A stretch of DNA of 64,000 nucleotides from Silanimonas sp. (GCF_027531545.1 NZ_JAPZSC010000006.1:434001-498000); one strand, 5' to 3'; positions 1 to 9,464 are shown, numbered from the stretch's first letter. Translations and numbers: made by a program. The notes: generated from the letters alone by a model not told the origin.

Positions 1-1
1 C

Positions 2-1075
2 CGCCAGAACGAAGGCCGCGCCCGCACGAAGCGATTGCTGGGCCTGGTGCGCGGCTACCGGCGCGCCGCCACGCTCATGCCGGATGCGGTGCTGCTCGTC
101 GACCGCGACAGCGGCCGCATCGACTGGTGCAACCGGCAGGCTCGGGAGCTTCTGGGCCTCGGCCCGCAGGGCAACGAGGGCACCGTGGGTGCGGTGTTCC
201 CCGATGCGAAGGTCCGGGCATGGCTCGATGTCGGGCAGACCGATGAACCCTTGCTCGACCAGGCCTCGCCGCTCGACGCGAACGTCCGTCTCAGCCTGCG
301 CCTGCTGCCCTACTCCCCCACGCAATGGCTGCTGGTGGTGCGCGATGTCACCAAGCTGCTGCGGCTGGAACAGCTGCGCCGCGATTTCGTCGCCAATGTC
401 TCGCATGAGCTGCGCACGCCGCTGACGGTGGTGCACGGCTACCTCGACATCCTCGATGCCGACGATTACCCCGAGCTCGGCCCGATGCTCGACGAGATGC
501 GCAAGCAGTCCGCGCGCATGTCGCAGCTGGTCGAAGACCTCCTGACGCTCTCGAGGCTGGAGGCCCAGGAGGCCCTGGCCCACCGCGAGGTGGTCGCCAT
601 GGCGCCGCTGCTGCTGACGCTGAAGCGCGAAGCCCAGGCGATCTCCGCGGGCCGGCACCACATCCACGTCGAGGACAGCGCGAACATCGACCTGCTCGGA
701 TCGACGCGGGAGCTGCACAGCGCCTTCTCGAACCTCGTGTCGAACGCCGTCCGCTACACCCCGGTCGACGGCCGGATCGACGTCCGCTTCGAGCGCAGCG
801 CCGACGGCGGCGTCGTGCTGGCGGTGCAGGACAGTGGCTACGGCATCCCGGCGCAGCACCTGCCGCGCCTGACCGAACGTTTCTACCGCGTTTCCACCAG
901 CCGGGCGCGCGAAACCGGCGGCACCGGACTCGGCCTGTCCATCGTCAAGCACGTGCTGAACCTCCACCAGGGCCGCCTCGACATCCGCAGCGAGGTGGGC
1001 AAGGGCAGCGTATTCGCCTGCGTGTTCGGGCCGGAAGCCGTGGTCGAGCGCGCGCGCGGCAGCGACGACGCCTGA
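2..1075 (+). CDS. phoR: Phosphate regulon sensor histidine kinase PhoR (5' truncated by window edge)
   Basis: Sensor kinase expected to phosphorylate PhoB when phosphate is scarce. The reading frame is open to the left edge, so the N-terminal membrane segment lies outside the window; 357 residues are visible. A PAS-like domain (about residues 20-115) precedes the HisKA H-box (FVANVSHELRTP; His about visible residue 135). The HATPase_c domain follows, with the N-box NLVSNAVRYTP, G1 box DSGYGIP, F box RFYRV and G2 box GTGLGLSIV. PhoR is preferred over other kinases because of the H-box wording, the PAS domain and the ppk-ppx pair directly downstream. phoB would be expected just upstream, outside the window. 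Confidence 0.88.
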   Translation, partial: RQNEGRARTKRLLGLVRGYRRAATLMPDAVLLVDRDSGRIDWCNRQARELLGLGPQGNEGTVGAVFPDAKVRAWLDVGQTDEPLLDQASPLDANVRLSLRLLPYSPTQWLLVVRDVTKLLRLEQLRRDFVANVSHELRTPLTVVHGYLDILDADDYPELGPMLDEMRKQSARMSQLVEDLLTLSRLEAQEALAHREVVAMAPLLLTLKREAQAISAGRHHIHVEDSANIDLLGSTRELHSAFSNLVSNAVRYTPVDGRIDVRFERSADGGVVLAVQDSGYGIPAQHLPRLTERFYRVSTSRARETGGTGLGLSIVKHVLNLHQGRLDIRSEVGKGSVFACVFGPEAVVERARGSDDA

Positions 1076-1152
1076 GCCTGCCGCGCGCCACGGCTTGCCA
1101 GCCGCGGCTGCGTCGTTTCCAATCCAGAGTCCGGTTCACGCAAGGCCGCCCC

Positions 1153-3261
1153 GTGCCCACCAAGTCGCCCCGAAAGCCCGCCGCCGCGGTTGCCGCCACC
1201 GGCACCTCGGGCCTCCCCGACAACGAGCTGTTCCTGAGCCGCGAACTGTCGCAGCTGGCCTTCAACCGCCGCGTGCTCGCCCAGGCCGAAGACGCGTCGA
1301 TTCCGCTGCTGGAGCGCCTGCGCTACCTCTGCATCAGCTGCACCAACCTCGACGAGTTCTTCGAGATCCGCGTCGCCTCGCTGCGCACGACGGTGCAGTT
1401 CGGTTCGACGGCCACCGTCGACGGCGTGGCGCCCATCGCCCTGCTGAACCAGATTCACGACGAAGCCAGCGCGCTGGTCGACGCGCAGTACGAGTTCTGG
1501 AACGACACGCTGCGCCCCGCCCTGAACGAGGCCGGCGTGCGCATCCTGCCGCGCGACGCCTGGAGCGCGAAGCAGAAGCGCTGGCTGAAGGAATACTTCG
1601 AGCACGAGATCATGCCGGTGCTGTCGCCGCTCGGGCTCGACCCGGCGCACCCCTTCCCGCGCATCCTCAACAAGTCGCTCAACGTGGTCGTGGTGCTCGA
1701 TGGCAAGGACGCGTTCGGCCGCGCCGGCGGTATGGCCATCGTCCGTGCGCCGCGCTCGCTGCCGCGCATCATCCACATCCCGACGGAAATCTCCGGCGCG
1801 CCGCACGACTTCGTGCTGCTCTCGGCGGTGCTGACCGCCTTCGTCGACGAGATCTTCCCGGGCATGAAGGTCAAAGGTGCGTGGCAGTTCCGCGTGACGC
1901 GCAACTCCGAGCTGGTGGTGGACGAGGAGGAAGTGGAGAACATCGCGCATGCCGTGCGCGAGGAACTCGTCGGACGCGGCTTCCGGCCCGCCGTGCGGCT
2001 GGAGATCGCCGAGAACTGCCCGACCACGATCGTGCAGGTGCTGTTGCAGAACTTCTCGCTGCCCGAAAACGCGGTCTACCGCATCAACGGGCCGGTGAAC
2101 CTCAACCGCGTGATCCAGGTGATCGACCTCGTCGACCGTCCGGAACTGAAGTGGCCGCTGTTCACGCCGCGGCCCACGCGGCTCGATACCGACGCGCCCT
2201 TCGACCAGCTGCGCGAGCGCGACATCCTGATGCACCACCCCTACGAGACCTTCAACGCAGTTCTCGACCTGGTGGCGCACGCCGCGCACGACCCCGACGT
2301 TCTGGCGATCAAGCAGACGCTGTACCGCGTCGGCAAGGATTCGCCGTTGATCGAACACCTGGTCACCGCCGCGCGCAACGGCAAGGACGTCACGGTCGTC
2401 GTCGAGCTGCGCGCACGCTTCGACGAGGAGGCGAACCTGCGCCTCGCCGACCGTCTGCAGGAGGCCGGCGTGCAGGTGCTGTACGGCGTGGTCGGCTACA
2501 AGACCCACGCCAAGATGATGCTCATCGTCCGCCGCGAGGGGCAGCGGCTGCGTCGCTATGTGCACCTCGGCACCGGCAATTACCATGCCGGCACCGCGCG
2601 CACGTACACCGACATCGGCCTGATGACGGCCAACGAGGAGATCGGCGCCGACGTGCACGCGCTGTTCCAGCAGCTCTCCGGCCTCGCGCCCTCGTTCAAG
2701 CTGAAGCAGCTGCTGACCTCGCCCTTCACCCTGCACGGCGGCCTGCTGGCGAAGATCGCCCGCGAAGCGCAGCACGCCCGCGAGGGCAAGCCGGCGCGCA
2801 TCATCGCCAAGATGAACGCGCTCAACGAGGCCGGCGTGATCCGCGCCCTCTACGCCGCCTCGCAGGCTGGCGTGCAGATCGACCTGATCGTGCGCGGCGC
2901 CTGCGCGCTTCGCCCGGGGGTGAAGGGGCTCTCCGAGAACATCCGCGTGCGCTCGGTGGTCGGCCGCTTCCTCGAGCACAGCCGCGTGTACTGGTTCCAG
3001 AACGACGAATCCCCGCAGCTGTACTGCTCGAGCGCCGACTGGATGGAACGCAACCTGCTGCGCCGCGTCGAGACCTGCTTCCCCATCCTCGACCCGAAAC
3101 TGGCGAAGCGCGTGTTCGACGAGGAGCTGGCCAACTACCTGGCCGACAACACGCAGAGCTGGCAGCTGCAGGCTGATGGCCGCTACGTGCGCGTCGTGGT
3201 GGAAGGCGACGACATGCCGCACTCGGCCCAGCAATCCCTCCTCGCCAAGCTCTGCCACTGA
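1153..3261 (+). CDS. ppk: Polyphosphate kinase 1
   Basis: Reversibly transfers the ATP gamma-phosphate to inorganic polyphosphate. The 702-residue length is normal for PPK1. Order: N-terminal helical domain (about 25-130), middle domain, then two C-terminal phospholipase-D-like domains. The autophosphorylated His is His452 in THAKMML; the second active-site His is His609 in LEHSRVYWF. The motifs HHPYETF and LGTGNYH are also present. The start is a GTG 77 bases after phoR; the next ATG lies inside conserved sequence. ppx follows after 1 base, so the two are surely co-transcribed. PhoR, PPK and PPX together tie phosphate sensing to polyphosphate storage and turnover. Confidence 0.97.
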   Translation: MPTKSPRKPAAAVAATGTSGLPDNELFLSRELSQLAFNRRVLAQAEDASIPLLERLRYLCISCTNLDEFFEIRVASLRTTVQFGSTATVDGVAPIALLNQIHDEASALVDAQYEFWNDTLRPALNEAGVRILPRDAWSAKQKRWLKEYFEHEIMPVLSPLGLDPAHPFPRILNKSLNVVVVLDGKDAFGRAGGMAIVRAPRSLPRIIHIPTEISGAPHDFVLLSAVLTAFVDEIFPGMKVKGAWQFRVTRNSELVVDEEEVENIAHAVREELVGRGFRPAVRLEIAENCPTTIVQVLLQNFSLPENAVYRINGPVNLNRVIQVIDLVDRPELKWPLFTPRPTRLDTDAPFDQLRERDILMHHPYETFNAVLDLVAHAAHDPDVLAIKQTLYRVGKDSPLIEHLVTAARNGKDVTVVVELRARFDEEANLRLADRLQEAGVQVLYGVVGYKTHAKMMLIVRREGQRLRRYVHLGTGNYHAGTARTYTDIGLMTANEEIGADVHALFQQLSGLAPSFKLKQLLTSPFTLHGGLLAKIAREAQHAREGKPARIIAKMNALNEAGVIRALYAASQAGVQIDLIVRGACALRPGVKGLSENIRVRSVVGRFLEHSRVYWFQNDESPQLYCSSADWMERNLLRRVETCFPILDPKLAKRVFDEELANYLADNTQSWQLQADGRYVRVVVEGDDMPHSAQQSLLAKLCH

Positions 3262-3262
3262 C

Positions 3263-4783
3263 ATGCCGAACAGCACGCGCCGCAGCCTGCAGGACGGCGA
3301 CCTCCTCGCAGCGGTCGACCTCGGCTCCAACAGCTTCCACCTCGTCGTCGCCCGCTACACGCTGGGCCAGCTGCGCATCGTCGACCGCATCAAGGAGACG
3401 GTGCGCCTCGCGGAAGGCCTCGACGTCAATGGCGGCCTGCGCCCGGACGTCGTGGCCCGCGCCCTCGATTGCCTCGCCCGCTTCGGCCAGAAGCTGCGGA
3501 GCGTGCCGCCGGCTCAAGTGCGCGCGATCGCGACCAACACCGTCCGGCAGATGCGCAACCCGCAGAGCTTCCTGCTGCCGGCCGAAACCGCGCTCGGACA
3601 CGGCATCGAAGTGGTGGCCGGCCGCGAGGAAGCCCGCCTCGTCTACCTCGGCGTGGCGCACGGCCACCCACCCGGCAAGTCGCGGCGCCTCGTCATCGAC
3701 ATCGGCGGCGGCTCCACCGAGTTCATCATCGGCGACGGCATGGCCCCGATCGAGCGCGAAAGCCTGCAGATGGGCTGCGTGGCCACCACGAAACGCTTCT
3801 TCGCCAACGGCAAGCTGAGCCGCAAGCGTTGGAAGGACGCCCAGATCGAAATGGCCGCGGAGTTCCAGCAGTTCGCGGCGCTGTACCGCCAGTTGGGCTG
3901 GAAGGAAACCTTCGGCTCGTCGGGCACCATCAAGGCGATCGGCGAGATCTGCGAGGCGCTCAAGCTCTCGAAGGGCGGTCTCATCACCGACACGGCGCTG
4001 GCGGGCCTGACCGACCGCGTGCTCGCCTTCGACACCATCGAGACGCTGAAGCTTCCCGGCCTGAGCGCGGAGCGCCAGCCGGTGATCGCGGGTGGCGTGC
4101 TGGTGTTGGCCACCGCCTTCGAAGCGCTCGACATCCGCAAGCTGCACGTCAGCGAAGCGGCCATGCGCGAAGGTGTGCTGCACGACATGGTCGGCCGTGG
4201 CGGCAAGGCCGACCCGCGCGAAGAGTCGGTCGCGGCACTGATGACCCGCTACGCGATCGATACCGCGCAGGCGGAACGCGTGGAAGCGACGGCGCTGGCG
4301 CTGTTCGACGAGGTCGAGACCGACTGGGGCCTCGAGGCCCCGGACCGCCAGATGCTGGCCTGGGCCGCGCGCCTGCATGAGCTTGGCCTCGCCATCGCGC
4401 ACAGCCAGTACCACGTGCACGGCGCCTATATCCTCGAGAACTCCGACATCGCCGGTTTCTCGCGCACCGAGCAGCAGTTCCTCGCCACGCTCGTGCGCAA
4501 CCAGCGACGCGCGCTGCGGCTCACCAGTTTCGAGGGCCTGCCCGACCGCCTCGCCCCGGCGGCCCAGCGCTGCGCGATGCTGCTGCGCTTGGCGGTGCTG
4601 CTGCACCGTGCCCACGAGGCCGGGAAGATCCCCGGCCTGCGCCTTCGGGTGTGCAGCGGCGAACTGCAGTTGAAGCTGTCGAAGCGCTGGCTCGACGCGC
4701 ATCCGCTGACCCGCGCCGACCTCGACACCGAGCGCGAGCACCTGCGCGATATTGGACTGCGCTTGGAGTTGGACGGCGGCTGA
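3263..4783 (+). CDS. ppx: Exopolyphosphatase (Ppx/GppA family)
   Basis: Releases phosphate from polyphosphate ends and may also hydrolyse pppGpp. 506 residues; the ASKHA-fold nucleotide/phosphate loops appear as DLGSNSFHLVV near residue 18 and IDIGGGSTEF near residue 148. A C-terminal HD-like helical domain is present (about 310-500, with RLHELGLAIAHSQYHVHGAY). The full-length form with this C-terminal domain favours Ppx over a bare GppA-like domain. The ATG at 3263 lies directly after the ppk stop. An upstream in-frame start at 3176 would overlap ppk by 86 bases and is unlikely. Confidence 0.95.
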   Translation: MPNSTRRSLQDGDLLAAVDLGSNSFHLVVARYTLGQLRIVDRIKETVRLAEGLDVNGGLRPDVVARALDCLARFGQKLRSVPPAQVRAIATNTVRQMRNPQSFLLPAETALGHGIEVVAGREEARLVYLGVAHGHPPGKSRRLVIDIGGGSTEFIIGDGMAPIERESLQMGCVATTKRFFANGKLSRKRWKDAQIEMAAEFQQFAALYRQLGWKETFGSSGTIKAIGEICEALKLSKGGLITDTALAGLTDRVLAFDTIETLKLPGLSAERQPVIAGGVLVLATAFEALDIRKLHVSEAAMREGVLHDMVGRGGKADPREESVAALMTRYAIDTAQAERVEATALALFDEVETDWGLEAPDRQMLAWAARLHELGLAIAHSQYHVHGAYILENSDIAGFSRTEQQFLATLVRNQRRALRLTSFEGLPDRLAPAAQRCAMLLRLAVLLHRAHEAGKIPGLRLRVCSGELQLKLSKRWLDAHPLTRADLDTEREHLRDIGLRLELDGG

Positions 4784-4789
4784 CCGCGA

Positions 4790-5902
4790 TCAGCGGCTGC
4801 GGAGCGTGGACAGCGGCACGCGCTGGTCGATCAGCGCCGCACCTTCGGCGTCCCGCAGGCCGAGGCGCAGTTCACGACGCGCCCAGTCGATTTCCACGAG
4901 GCCGAAGTTCGCCCGGTGGTGGGCCTCGCCGATGCGCAGCGCGTTGGGCACCGGCACGTGCCATTCCTCGGTGAGCCCGCTCGAGGTCAGGTCGACCATC
5001 GGGTAAGGCACGTTCGCATCGAGGCGCGTGAGTTCGCCGTAATGCGTATCGCCGGAGAGGAACACCACGCCCTCGGCGCGGGTGTCGCGGATCAGCTGGA
5101 ACAGCCGGGCCTGGTCGCGCGGGTAGTTCACCCAGGCTTCCCAACCCGGGAAGTCGGCCAGCACCTGCAGGCTGGAGCCGATCAGGCGCACCTCGGCCGG
5201 TTCGCGAAGCTGGGTTTCCAGCCACGCCCACTGCGCCTCCCCGAGCATCGTCGCTTCCGGCGACGGATCGCGCGCGTAGGGCCCCGGCACGGGACGCCCC
5301 GCCCTCGCCTCGCGCCGCCCCCAGCGTTCGTGCGCCCCGTCGTCCGGAAACGCCGTGTTGCGCGCAATCGGCGTGCGGTTCCAGCGCAGGTCGAGCAGGA
5401 TCACCTGCACGCGCTGCCCCGGTGGCCCGAACATCGCACTGGTATAGACCCCCTCATGCGAGCGTCGAGGCGAATCGGCCGGCTCGCGCCAGAAGTCGAA
5501 AAACACCTCGCGCGAGGCGTCCTTCATCGGGTAGTCGGCCCCCGCGTCGTTCTCGCCGTAATCGTGGTCGTCCCACGTCGCCATCACCAGCGTCGACGCG
5601 CGCAGGCGCTGGAAGCCCGGCTGGGCCCCCAAGGCCGCGTAAGCCGCTTCGAGCTCGCGACGGTCCCGCGTGTCGCCGTAGACGTTGTCGCCGAGGAACA
5701 GGAACAGATCGGGATCGGCCGCTTCGACCGCCGCCCAGATCGGTTGCGGCTTGTGCTGTTCGGCACAGGAGCCGAAAGCGATGCGGGTCAAGGCGGGCGC
5801 GCTGTCGCTGGCCGCCTCCGGGGCCGCGAGGGCCACCGGAGGAAGGCACAGCACGAGCGCCAGGCCGAGGTGGCGCAGGGCCACCGACGGCAGGCGCCGC
5901 AT
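4790..5902 (-). CDS. PhoD-like alkaline phosphatase / metallophosphatase, secreted
   Basis: Predicted extracytoplasmic phosphoesterase of the PhoD/alkaline phosphatase D group (370 residues, shorter than the roughly 580 of Bacillus PhoD). A signal peptide covers about residues 1-26, with hydrophobic core LGLALVLCLPPVAL. Metal-site motifs are GSCAEQ (the Cys/Glu start typical of PhoD-type sites), FLFLGDNVYGD, TWDDHDYGEND and LSGDTHYGE. The start codon overlaps the stop of the upstream TonB-dependent receptor (TGATG), so the two are translationally coupled. This suggests cleavage of an organophosphate linked to outer-membrane uptake. The convergent ppx gene ends only 6 bases away and no terminator is visible. 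Confidence 0.85.
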   Translation of the reverse strand: MRRLPSVALRHLGLALVLCLPPVALAAPEAASDSAPALTRIAFGSCAEQHKPQPIWAAVEAADPDLFLFLGDNVYGDTRDRRELEAAYAALGAQPGFQRLRASTLVMATWDDHDYGENDAGADYPMKDASREVFFDFWREPADSPRRSHEGVYTSAMFGPPGQRVQVILLDLRWNRTPIARNTAFPDDGAHERWGRREARAGRPVPGPYARDPSPEATMLGEAQWAWLETQLREPAEVRLIGSSLQVLADFPGWEAWVNYPRDQARLFQLIRDTRAEGVVFLSGDTHYGELTRLDANVPYPMVDLTSSGLTEEWHVPVPNALRIGEAHHRANFGLVEIDWARRELRLGLRDAEGAALIDQRVPLSTLRSR

Positions 5903-8136
5903 CAGAACGAGGCCTCGAGCGTCAGGAACACCTGGCGCGGGGCGCCGGTCACCAGCGTGTAGTTCAGGCCCTGCGGATCACGCGCGACGAAGCCGTTGGT
6001 GCCGACGCTGGCGAAGTAGTCCTCGTCGAATAGGTTGGTGACGTTGAGCGTGGCCTTGAGGTCCTTGGCGAAGCCGAGGTCGCCGAAGCGGTACGACACC
6101 GAGGCGTCGGTGACCCAGTAGTCCGGCACGCGCGAGTCGTTGACGTAGGTGATGAAGCGCTCGTCGGTGTACTTCATGCCGATGCGGGCCTCGAGGGCAT
6201 CCGCCGCGTAGCGAAGCTCGACGTTGGCGAGCATCTCCGGCGTGTCGACCACGGTCTTGCCGTCGGTCGGCACCAGGGTCGTGCCGTCGAGGTAGTTCGA
6301 GGCGTACTCCGACGAGTTCCACGACAGCGAACCGAACAGCGAGAAGCCGCCGCCAAGGCGCCAGTCGATCGCCGCTTCCGCACCCGAGGTCTCGACGTCA
6401 CCGACGTTGGCCAGGACGCTGGGGCAACCGACGATGCCGGCGCACTGCGAGATGGTCAGCAGGCGGTCCTCGAAGTCCACGCGGTACAGCGTGAGCGAGC
6501 TCTGGAAGCCTTCGTTGCCGTAGCGCAGGCCGCCTTCGAACGTGGTCGAGGTCTCCGGGCGCAGCGTGTCGCGAATGGCGTTGAAGCCCGACTGGCTGGC
6601 CGAGAACGGACCATTCACGCCAGCGCGGAAGGCCGCCATGTTCTCCGCGTAGGAGCCGAACAGTTCGAAGCCCGGCGCCACTTCGAAGCGCAGGCCAAGC
6701 TGCGGCAGGAAGCTGTCCTTGGCCTCGATGCGGCCCTGCGCGCGCGTGCCACGACGGCTGACCGCTTCGATCTCGGCGTCCAGCGCCTTGAAGCCGGCAT
6801 CGATCGTGAAGCGGCCATCCATCAGCGCGATGCGGTCGTTGAGGTACCAGACCTGCGTGCGGCTGTCGAAATCCTGCTCGAACACGCGGACGTCCGGGCT
6901 GCGGTAGAAGTAGCCGCGGTTCGGCGGGGTGTCGGCGTTGAGGAAGTAGAAGTTGCGCTGCAGGTTGTGGTCGCTGTCCTCGTGCCACAGGCCGAAGCTC
7001 AGCGTGTGCACGCCGAAGGGCAGCTCGAACCCGGCCGTCAGGCCACCGCGGTCGATCGTGTACTCGGTGGTGCGCAGGCTCAGCGGCAGGGTAGCCGAGC
7101 TCGGCGAGTACGGCGTCACCCAGTGGCCCTGGCCTTCGTTGGTGTGGCGATAGACCTGCGCCTTGAAGCTGCCGCCGTCGCCGATGGCGATGTCGGTGTT
7201 CAGCGCGTAGAGGTTGTCGTCACGGAGGCCGCGGCCGAGGTAGTAGGCATCGTCAAGGCTGTTCACGCCGCCCGAGAACTGGCCGAAACCGGCGCGGATG
7301 GCGCGCGTCCAGTCACGCGCGTAGTTGTCCCAGTCCATGCCGAGGCGGCGCGCCGACTCCAGCGACAGGTCCGCGTAGTCGGTCTCGTTGCGACGCGAGG
7401 TGTTGATGAGCGCGCCGAGACTCCACGCCTCGTCGGCGTAGCGGGCCTGCGCGTTGACCTGGCGGGAATCCTGCGCACCGTAGCCCTTCCACTTCTCGGC
7501 ATCGTGCTTGGCGCCCGAGAGGAACGCCGAGAAACCATCGAGGTCGCCGGTGTCGTAGCGCGCGAAGGTGCGCAGCGTGTCGTCGCTGCCGACGGTCTGC
7601 GCGAGGGTGGCACCGCGCTCGGCCTGCGGGCCGCGCGAGGCGAAGCGCACCGTGCCGCCGAGGTTGGACGACGACGCGGTGTCCAGAGCGCCGCTGCCCT
7701 GCGAGACTTCGGCGAAGCCGAGGTTCTCGGCGATCAGCGCGCGGCTGATGTGCAGGCCGTTGTGGTTGCCGTAGCTCATGTCGCCCAGCGGGATCCCGTC
7801 GAGCGTGAAGCCCAGCTGGTTCTGGTTGAAGCCGCGGATGTTCAAGCGCGTCGACCACTCGTAGTTGCCCCACGGGTCGGCCGAAGTGAAGTGCACGCCG
7901 GGAAGCTTGCCGAGCAGCTTGAGTGCGCTGCTGCCAGCGGGCTGGCGGGCCAGCTCTTCGCGGCCCAGCGCCTGCACCTGGCGGGTTTCGCCGGTGCCGA
8001 CCACGTTCACCGCGTCGAGGACGGCGGCGTCATCGCGCACCTCGGGATTGGCGGAAGCGGCCAGCGGGGCAAGCGCGGCGGCGACCGCGAGGGCAAGCAG
8101 ATGGCGAGGGCGACGGCAGGGGGTGATCGACGACAT
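5902..8136 (-). CDS. TonB-dependent outer-membrane receptor
   Basis: Energised outer-membrane transporter, 744 residues. A signal peptide (about residues 1-30, ending LAPLAASA) is followed by a TonB box/plug region (about 45-165, with LNIRGFNQNQ and TLDGIPLGD). A beta-barrel with the usual aromatic C-terminus (LTLEASF) completes it. The ATG at 8136 was chosen because a GGAG lies 6 bases upstream; ATGs at 8148 and 8229 lack a well-spaced site. The substrate cannot be read from sequence. Coupling to a PhoD-like phosphatase and the nearby phoR-ppk-ppx genes suggest a phosphorylated organic compound rather than a siderophore. That is inference. Confidence 0.88.
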   Translation of the reverse strand: MSSITPCRRPRHLLALAVAAALAPLAASANPEVRDDAAVLDAVNVVGTGETRQVQALGREELARQPAGSSALKLLGKLPGVHFTSADPWGNYEWSTRLNIRGFNQNQLGFTLDGIPLGDMSYGNHNGLHISRALIAENLGFAEVSQGSGALDTASSSNLGGTVRFASRGPQAERGATLAQTVGSDDTLRTFARYDTGDLDGFSAFLSGAKHDAEKWKGYGAQDSRQVNAQARYADEAWSLGALINTSRRNETDYADLSLESARRLGMDWDNYARDWTRAIRAGFGQFSGGVNSLDDAYYLGRGLRDDNLYALNTDIAIGDGGSFKAQVYRHTNEGQGHWVTPYSPSSATLPLSLRTTEYTIDRGGLTAGFELPFGVHTLSFGLWHEDSDHNLQRNFYFLNADTPPNRGYFYRSPDVRVFEQDFDSRTQVWYLNDRIALMDGRFTIDAGFKALDAEIEAVSRRGTRAQGRIEAKDSFLPQLGLRFEVAPGFELFGSYAENMAAFRAGVNGPFSASQSGFNAIRDTLRPETSTTFEGGLRYGNEGFQSSLTLYRVDFEDRLLTISQCAGIVGCPSVLANVGDVETSGAEAAIDWRLGGGFSLFGSLSWNSSEYASNYLDGTTLVPTDGKTVVDTPEMLANVELRYAADALEARIGMKYTDERFITYVNDSRVPDYWVTDASVSYRFGDLGFAKDLKATLNVTNLFDEDYFASVGTNGFVARDPQGLNYTLVTGAPRQVFLTLEASF

Positions 8137-8246
8137 CCGGAACTCCATTTGGGGGCCAACCTCCGATCGGAGGAATGGGCGCGCACCTTGGACCCGGAAC
8201 GTGACGCGATCGTGGATGCCACATGACATCGCGCCGCATGCGCCGA

Positions 8247-8273
8247 TTCATCACAGCGTCATCGCGATGTCAC
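8247..8273 (+). promoter_or_regulatory. Three tandem TCAT-like half sites at 11-bp period; possible Pho-box-like operator
   Basis: TTCAT (8247-8251), GTCAT (8258-8262) and GTCAC (8269-8273) lie in the same orientation exactly 11 bases apart. This is the geometry of PhoB boxes (7-bp repeats with 4-bp spacers, core TGTCA). The spacers here are GC-rich and the repeats deviate from CTGTCAT, so the match is partial. The array sits 34-60 bases before the glycosyltransferase start and points towards it. A perfect 10-base palindrome, CATCGCGATG (8260-8269), overlaps it. Confidence 0.35.
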
Positions 8274-8306
8274 CGCCCTGCCGCGCATCGCCTTCAGGCT
8301 CGCGGC

Positions 8307-9464
8307 ATGGACACGACTGCCGCCCTCGCCCGCCGCTTCGAGCTCGTCACCGAGACCTACCCGCCGGAGATCAACGGCGTGGCGCTCACCGTGCAATCCC
8401 TACATGTCGGGCTGAAGGCGCTTGGGCACGACGTCGGCCTCGTTCGCCCCGCACGCCCGGACGAGCTGAGCGATGAATCCCCGGAACTGCTCCGCGTCGA
8501 CGGCGCACCGATCCCGCGCTATCCCGGCATGCGCTTCGGCTTGCCGGCGGGTTGGAAGCTCGCGGCACGCTGGATGCGCCAACGGCCGGACGCGATCTAC
8601 ATCGCCACCGAAGGCCCGTTGGGCTGGTCGGCGTTGCGCGCGGCAAAGCGGCTGCGCATCCCCGTTGCCACCGGCTTCCACACCCGCTTCGACGACTACG
8701 TGGGCCGCTATGGCGCGGGATTCCTCGCGCCCTGGGTGCTCGCTTGGCTGCGCCGCTTCCACAACCGCGCCGACGCCACCCTCGTGCCGACGGGCGAGCT
8801 CGTGGAGCAGCTGACGGCGCAAGGCTTCCGCCACGCCCGCCGCCTCGGCCGGGCGGTGGATACCGTGCGATTCCACCCGGCCTTCCGCGCTGACGCGCTC
8901 CGCGAACAGTGGGGCGTCGGCCCCGACGACCTCGTCATCGTGCACGTCGGCCGCCTCGCGCCGGAAAAGAACCTGCCGCTGCTGATGCGCTGCTACGAGG
9001 CCCTCAAGGCCGAGAGGCCGACGACGAAGCTCGTGCTGGTCGGCGACGGTCCGGAACGGCCGGCGCTCGCCGCGCGGCATCCCGAGGTGATCTTCGCCGG
9101 CACCTTGCGCGGCGACGCCTTGGCGGCGCATTTCGCCTCCGCCGATCTGTTCTGCTTCCCGAGCCTCTCGGAAACCTTCGGCAACGTCACCCTTGAAGCC
9201 ATGGCCTCGGGCCTGCCGACGGTGGCGTTCGATTACGGCGCAGCGCGCGAGCACCTCCGCAACGGTGTGCACGGCGCGGCGCTTCCCTTCGGTGACGAGA
9301 CGGCCTTCCTCGCGCGCTTCCTCGATGTCGCCCTCTCCCCACAGCGGCTCGCGATGGGCCATGCCGGCCGCGAGGCCGTCGAGGGCCTGTCGCCGGACCG
9401 CGTCTCGCGCGACTTCGCCGATCTGCTCATCCAACTCGCCAACCCGCTCGAGAGGGCCGCCTGA
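8307..9464 (+). CDS. GT4 family glycosyltransferase (MgtA/SqdX-like)
   Basis: 385-residue GT-B glycosyltransferase that probably uses a nucleotide-sugar donor. The N-terminal motif (LVTETYPPEINGV) is typical of the alpha-mannosyltransferase/SqdX/glycolipid-synthase branch. The C-terminal half carries HVGRLAPEKN and the donor-site EX7E motif in SETFGNVTLEAM. The ATG at 8307 is chosen; an upstream ATG at 8223 would add 28 non-conserved basic residues. Its stop overlaps the start of a PAP2 phosphatase, so the pair probably act on one lipid pathway. The acceptor (diacylglycerol, LPS or other) is not determinable from sequence. Confidence 0.85.
   Translation: MDTTAALARRFELVTETYPPEINGVALTVQSLHVGLKALGHDVGLVRPARPDELSDESPELLRVDGAPIPRYPGMRFGLPAGWKLAARWMRQRPDAIYIATEGPLGWSALRAAKRLRIPVATGFHTRFDDYVGRYGAGFLAPWVLAWLRRFHNRADATLVPTGELVEQLTAQGFRHARRLGRAVDTVRFHPAFRADALREQWGVGPDDLVIVHVGRLAPEKNLPLLMRCYEALKAERPTTKLVLVGDGPERPALAARHPEVIFAGTLRGDALAAHFASADLFCFPSLSETFGNVTLEAMASGLPTVAFDYGAAREHLRNGVHGAALPFGDETAFLARFLDVALSPQRLAMGHAGREAVEGLSPDRVSRDFADLLIQLANPLERAA

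Noticed and set aside
883-3330. Open frame of 815 codons antisense to phoR/ppk
   Set aside because: GC-rich genomes give long stop-free antisense frames; composition is His/Val/Arg/Gln-rich without any motif and ppk on the other strand is unambiguous.
8137-8306. Possible cobalamin or other riboswitch in front of the TonB receptor
   Set aside because: The whole divergent gap is only 170 bases, shared with the opposite promoter, and no conserved riboswitch core is visible.
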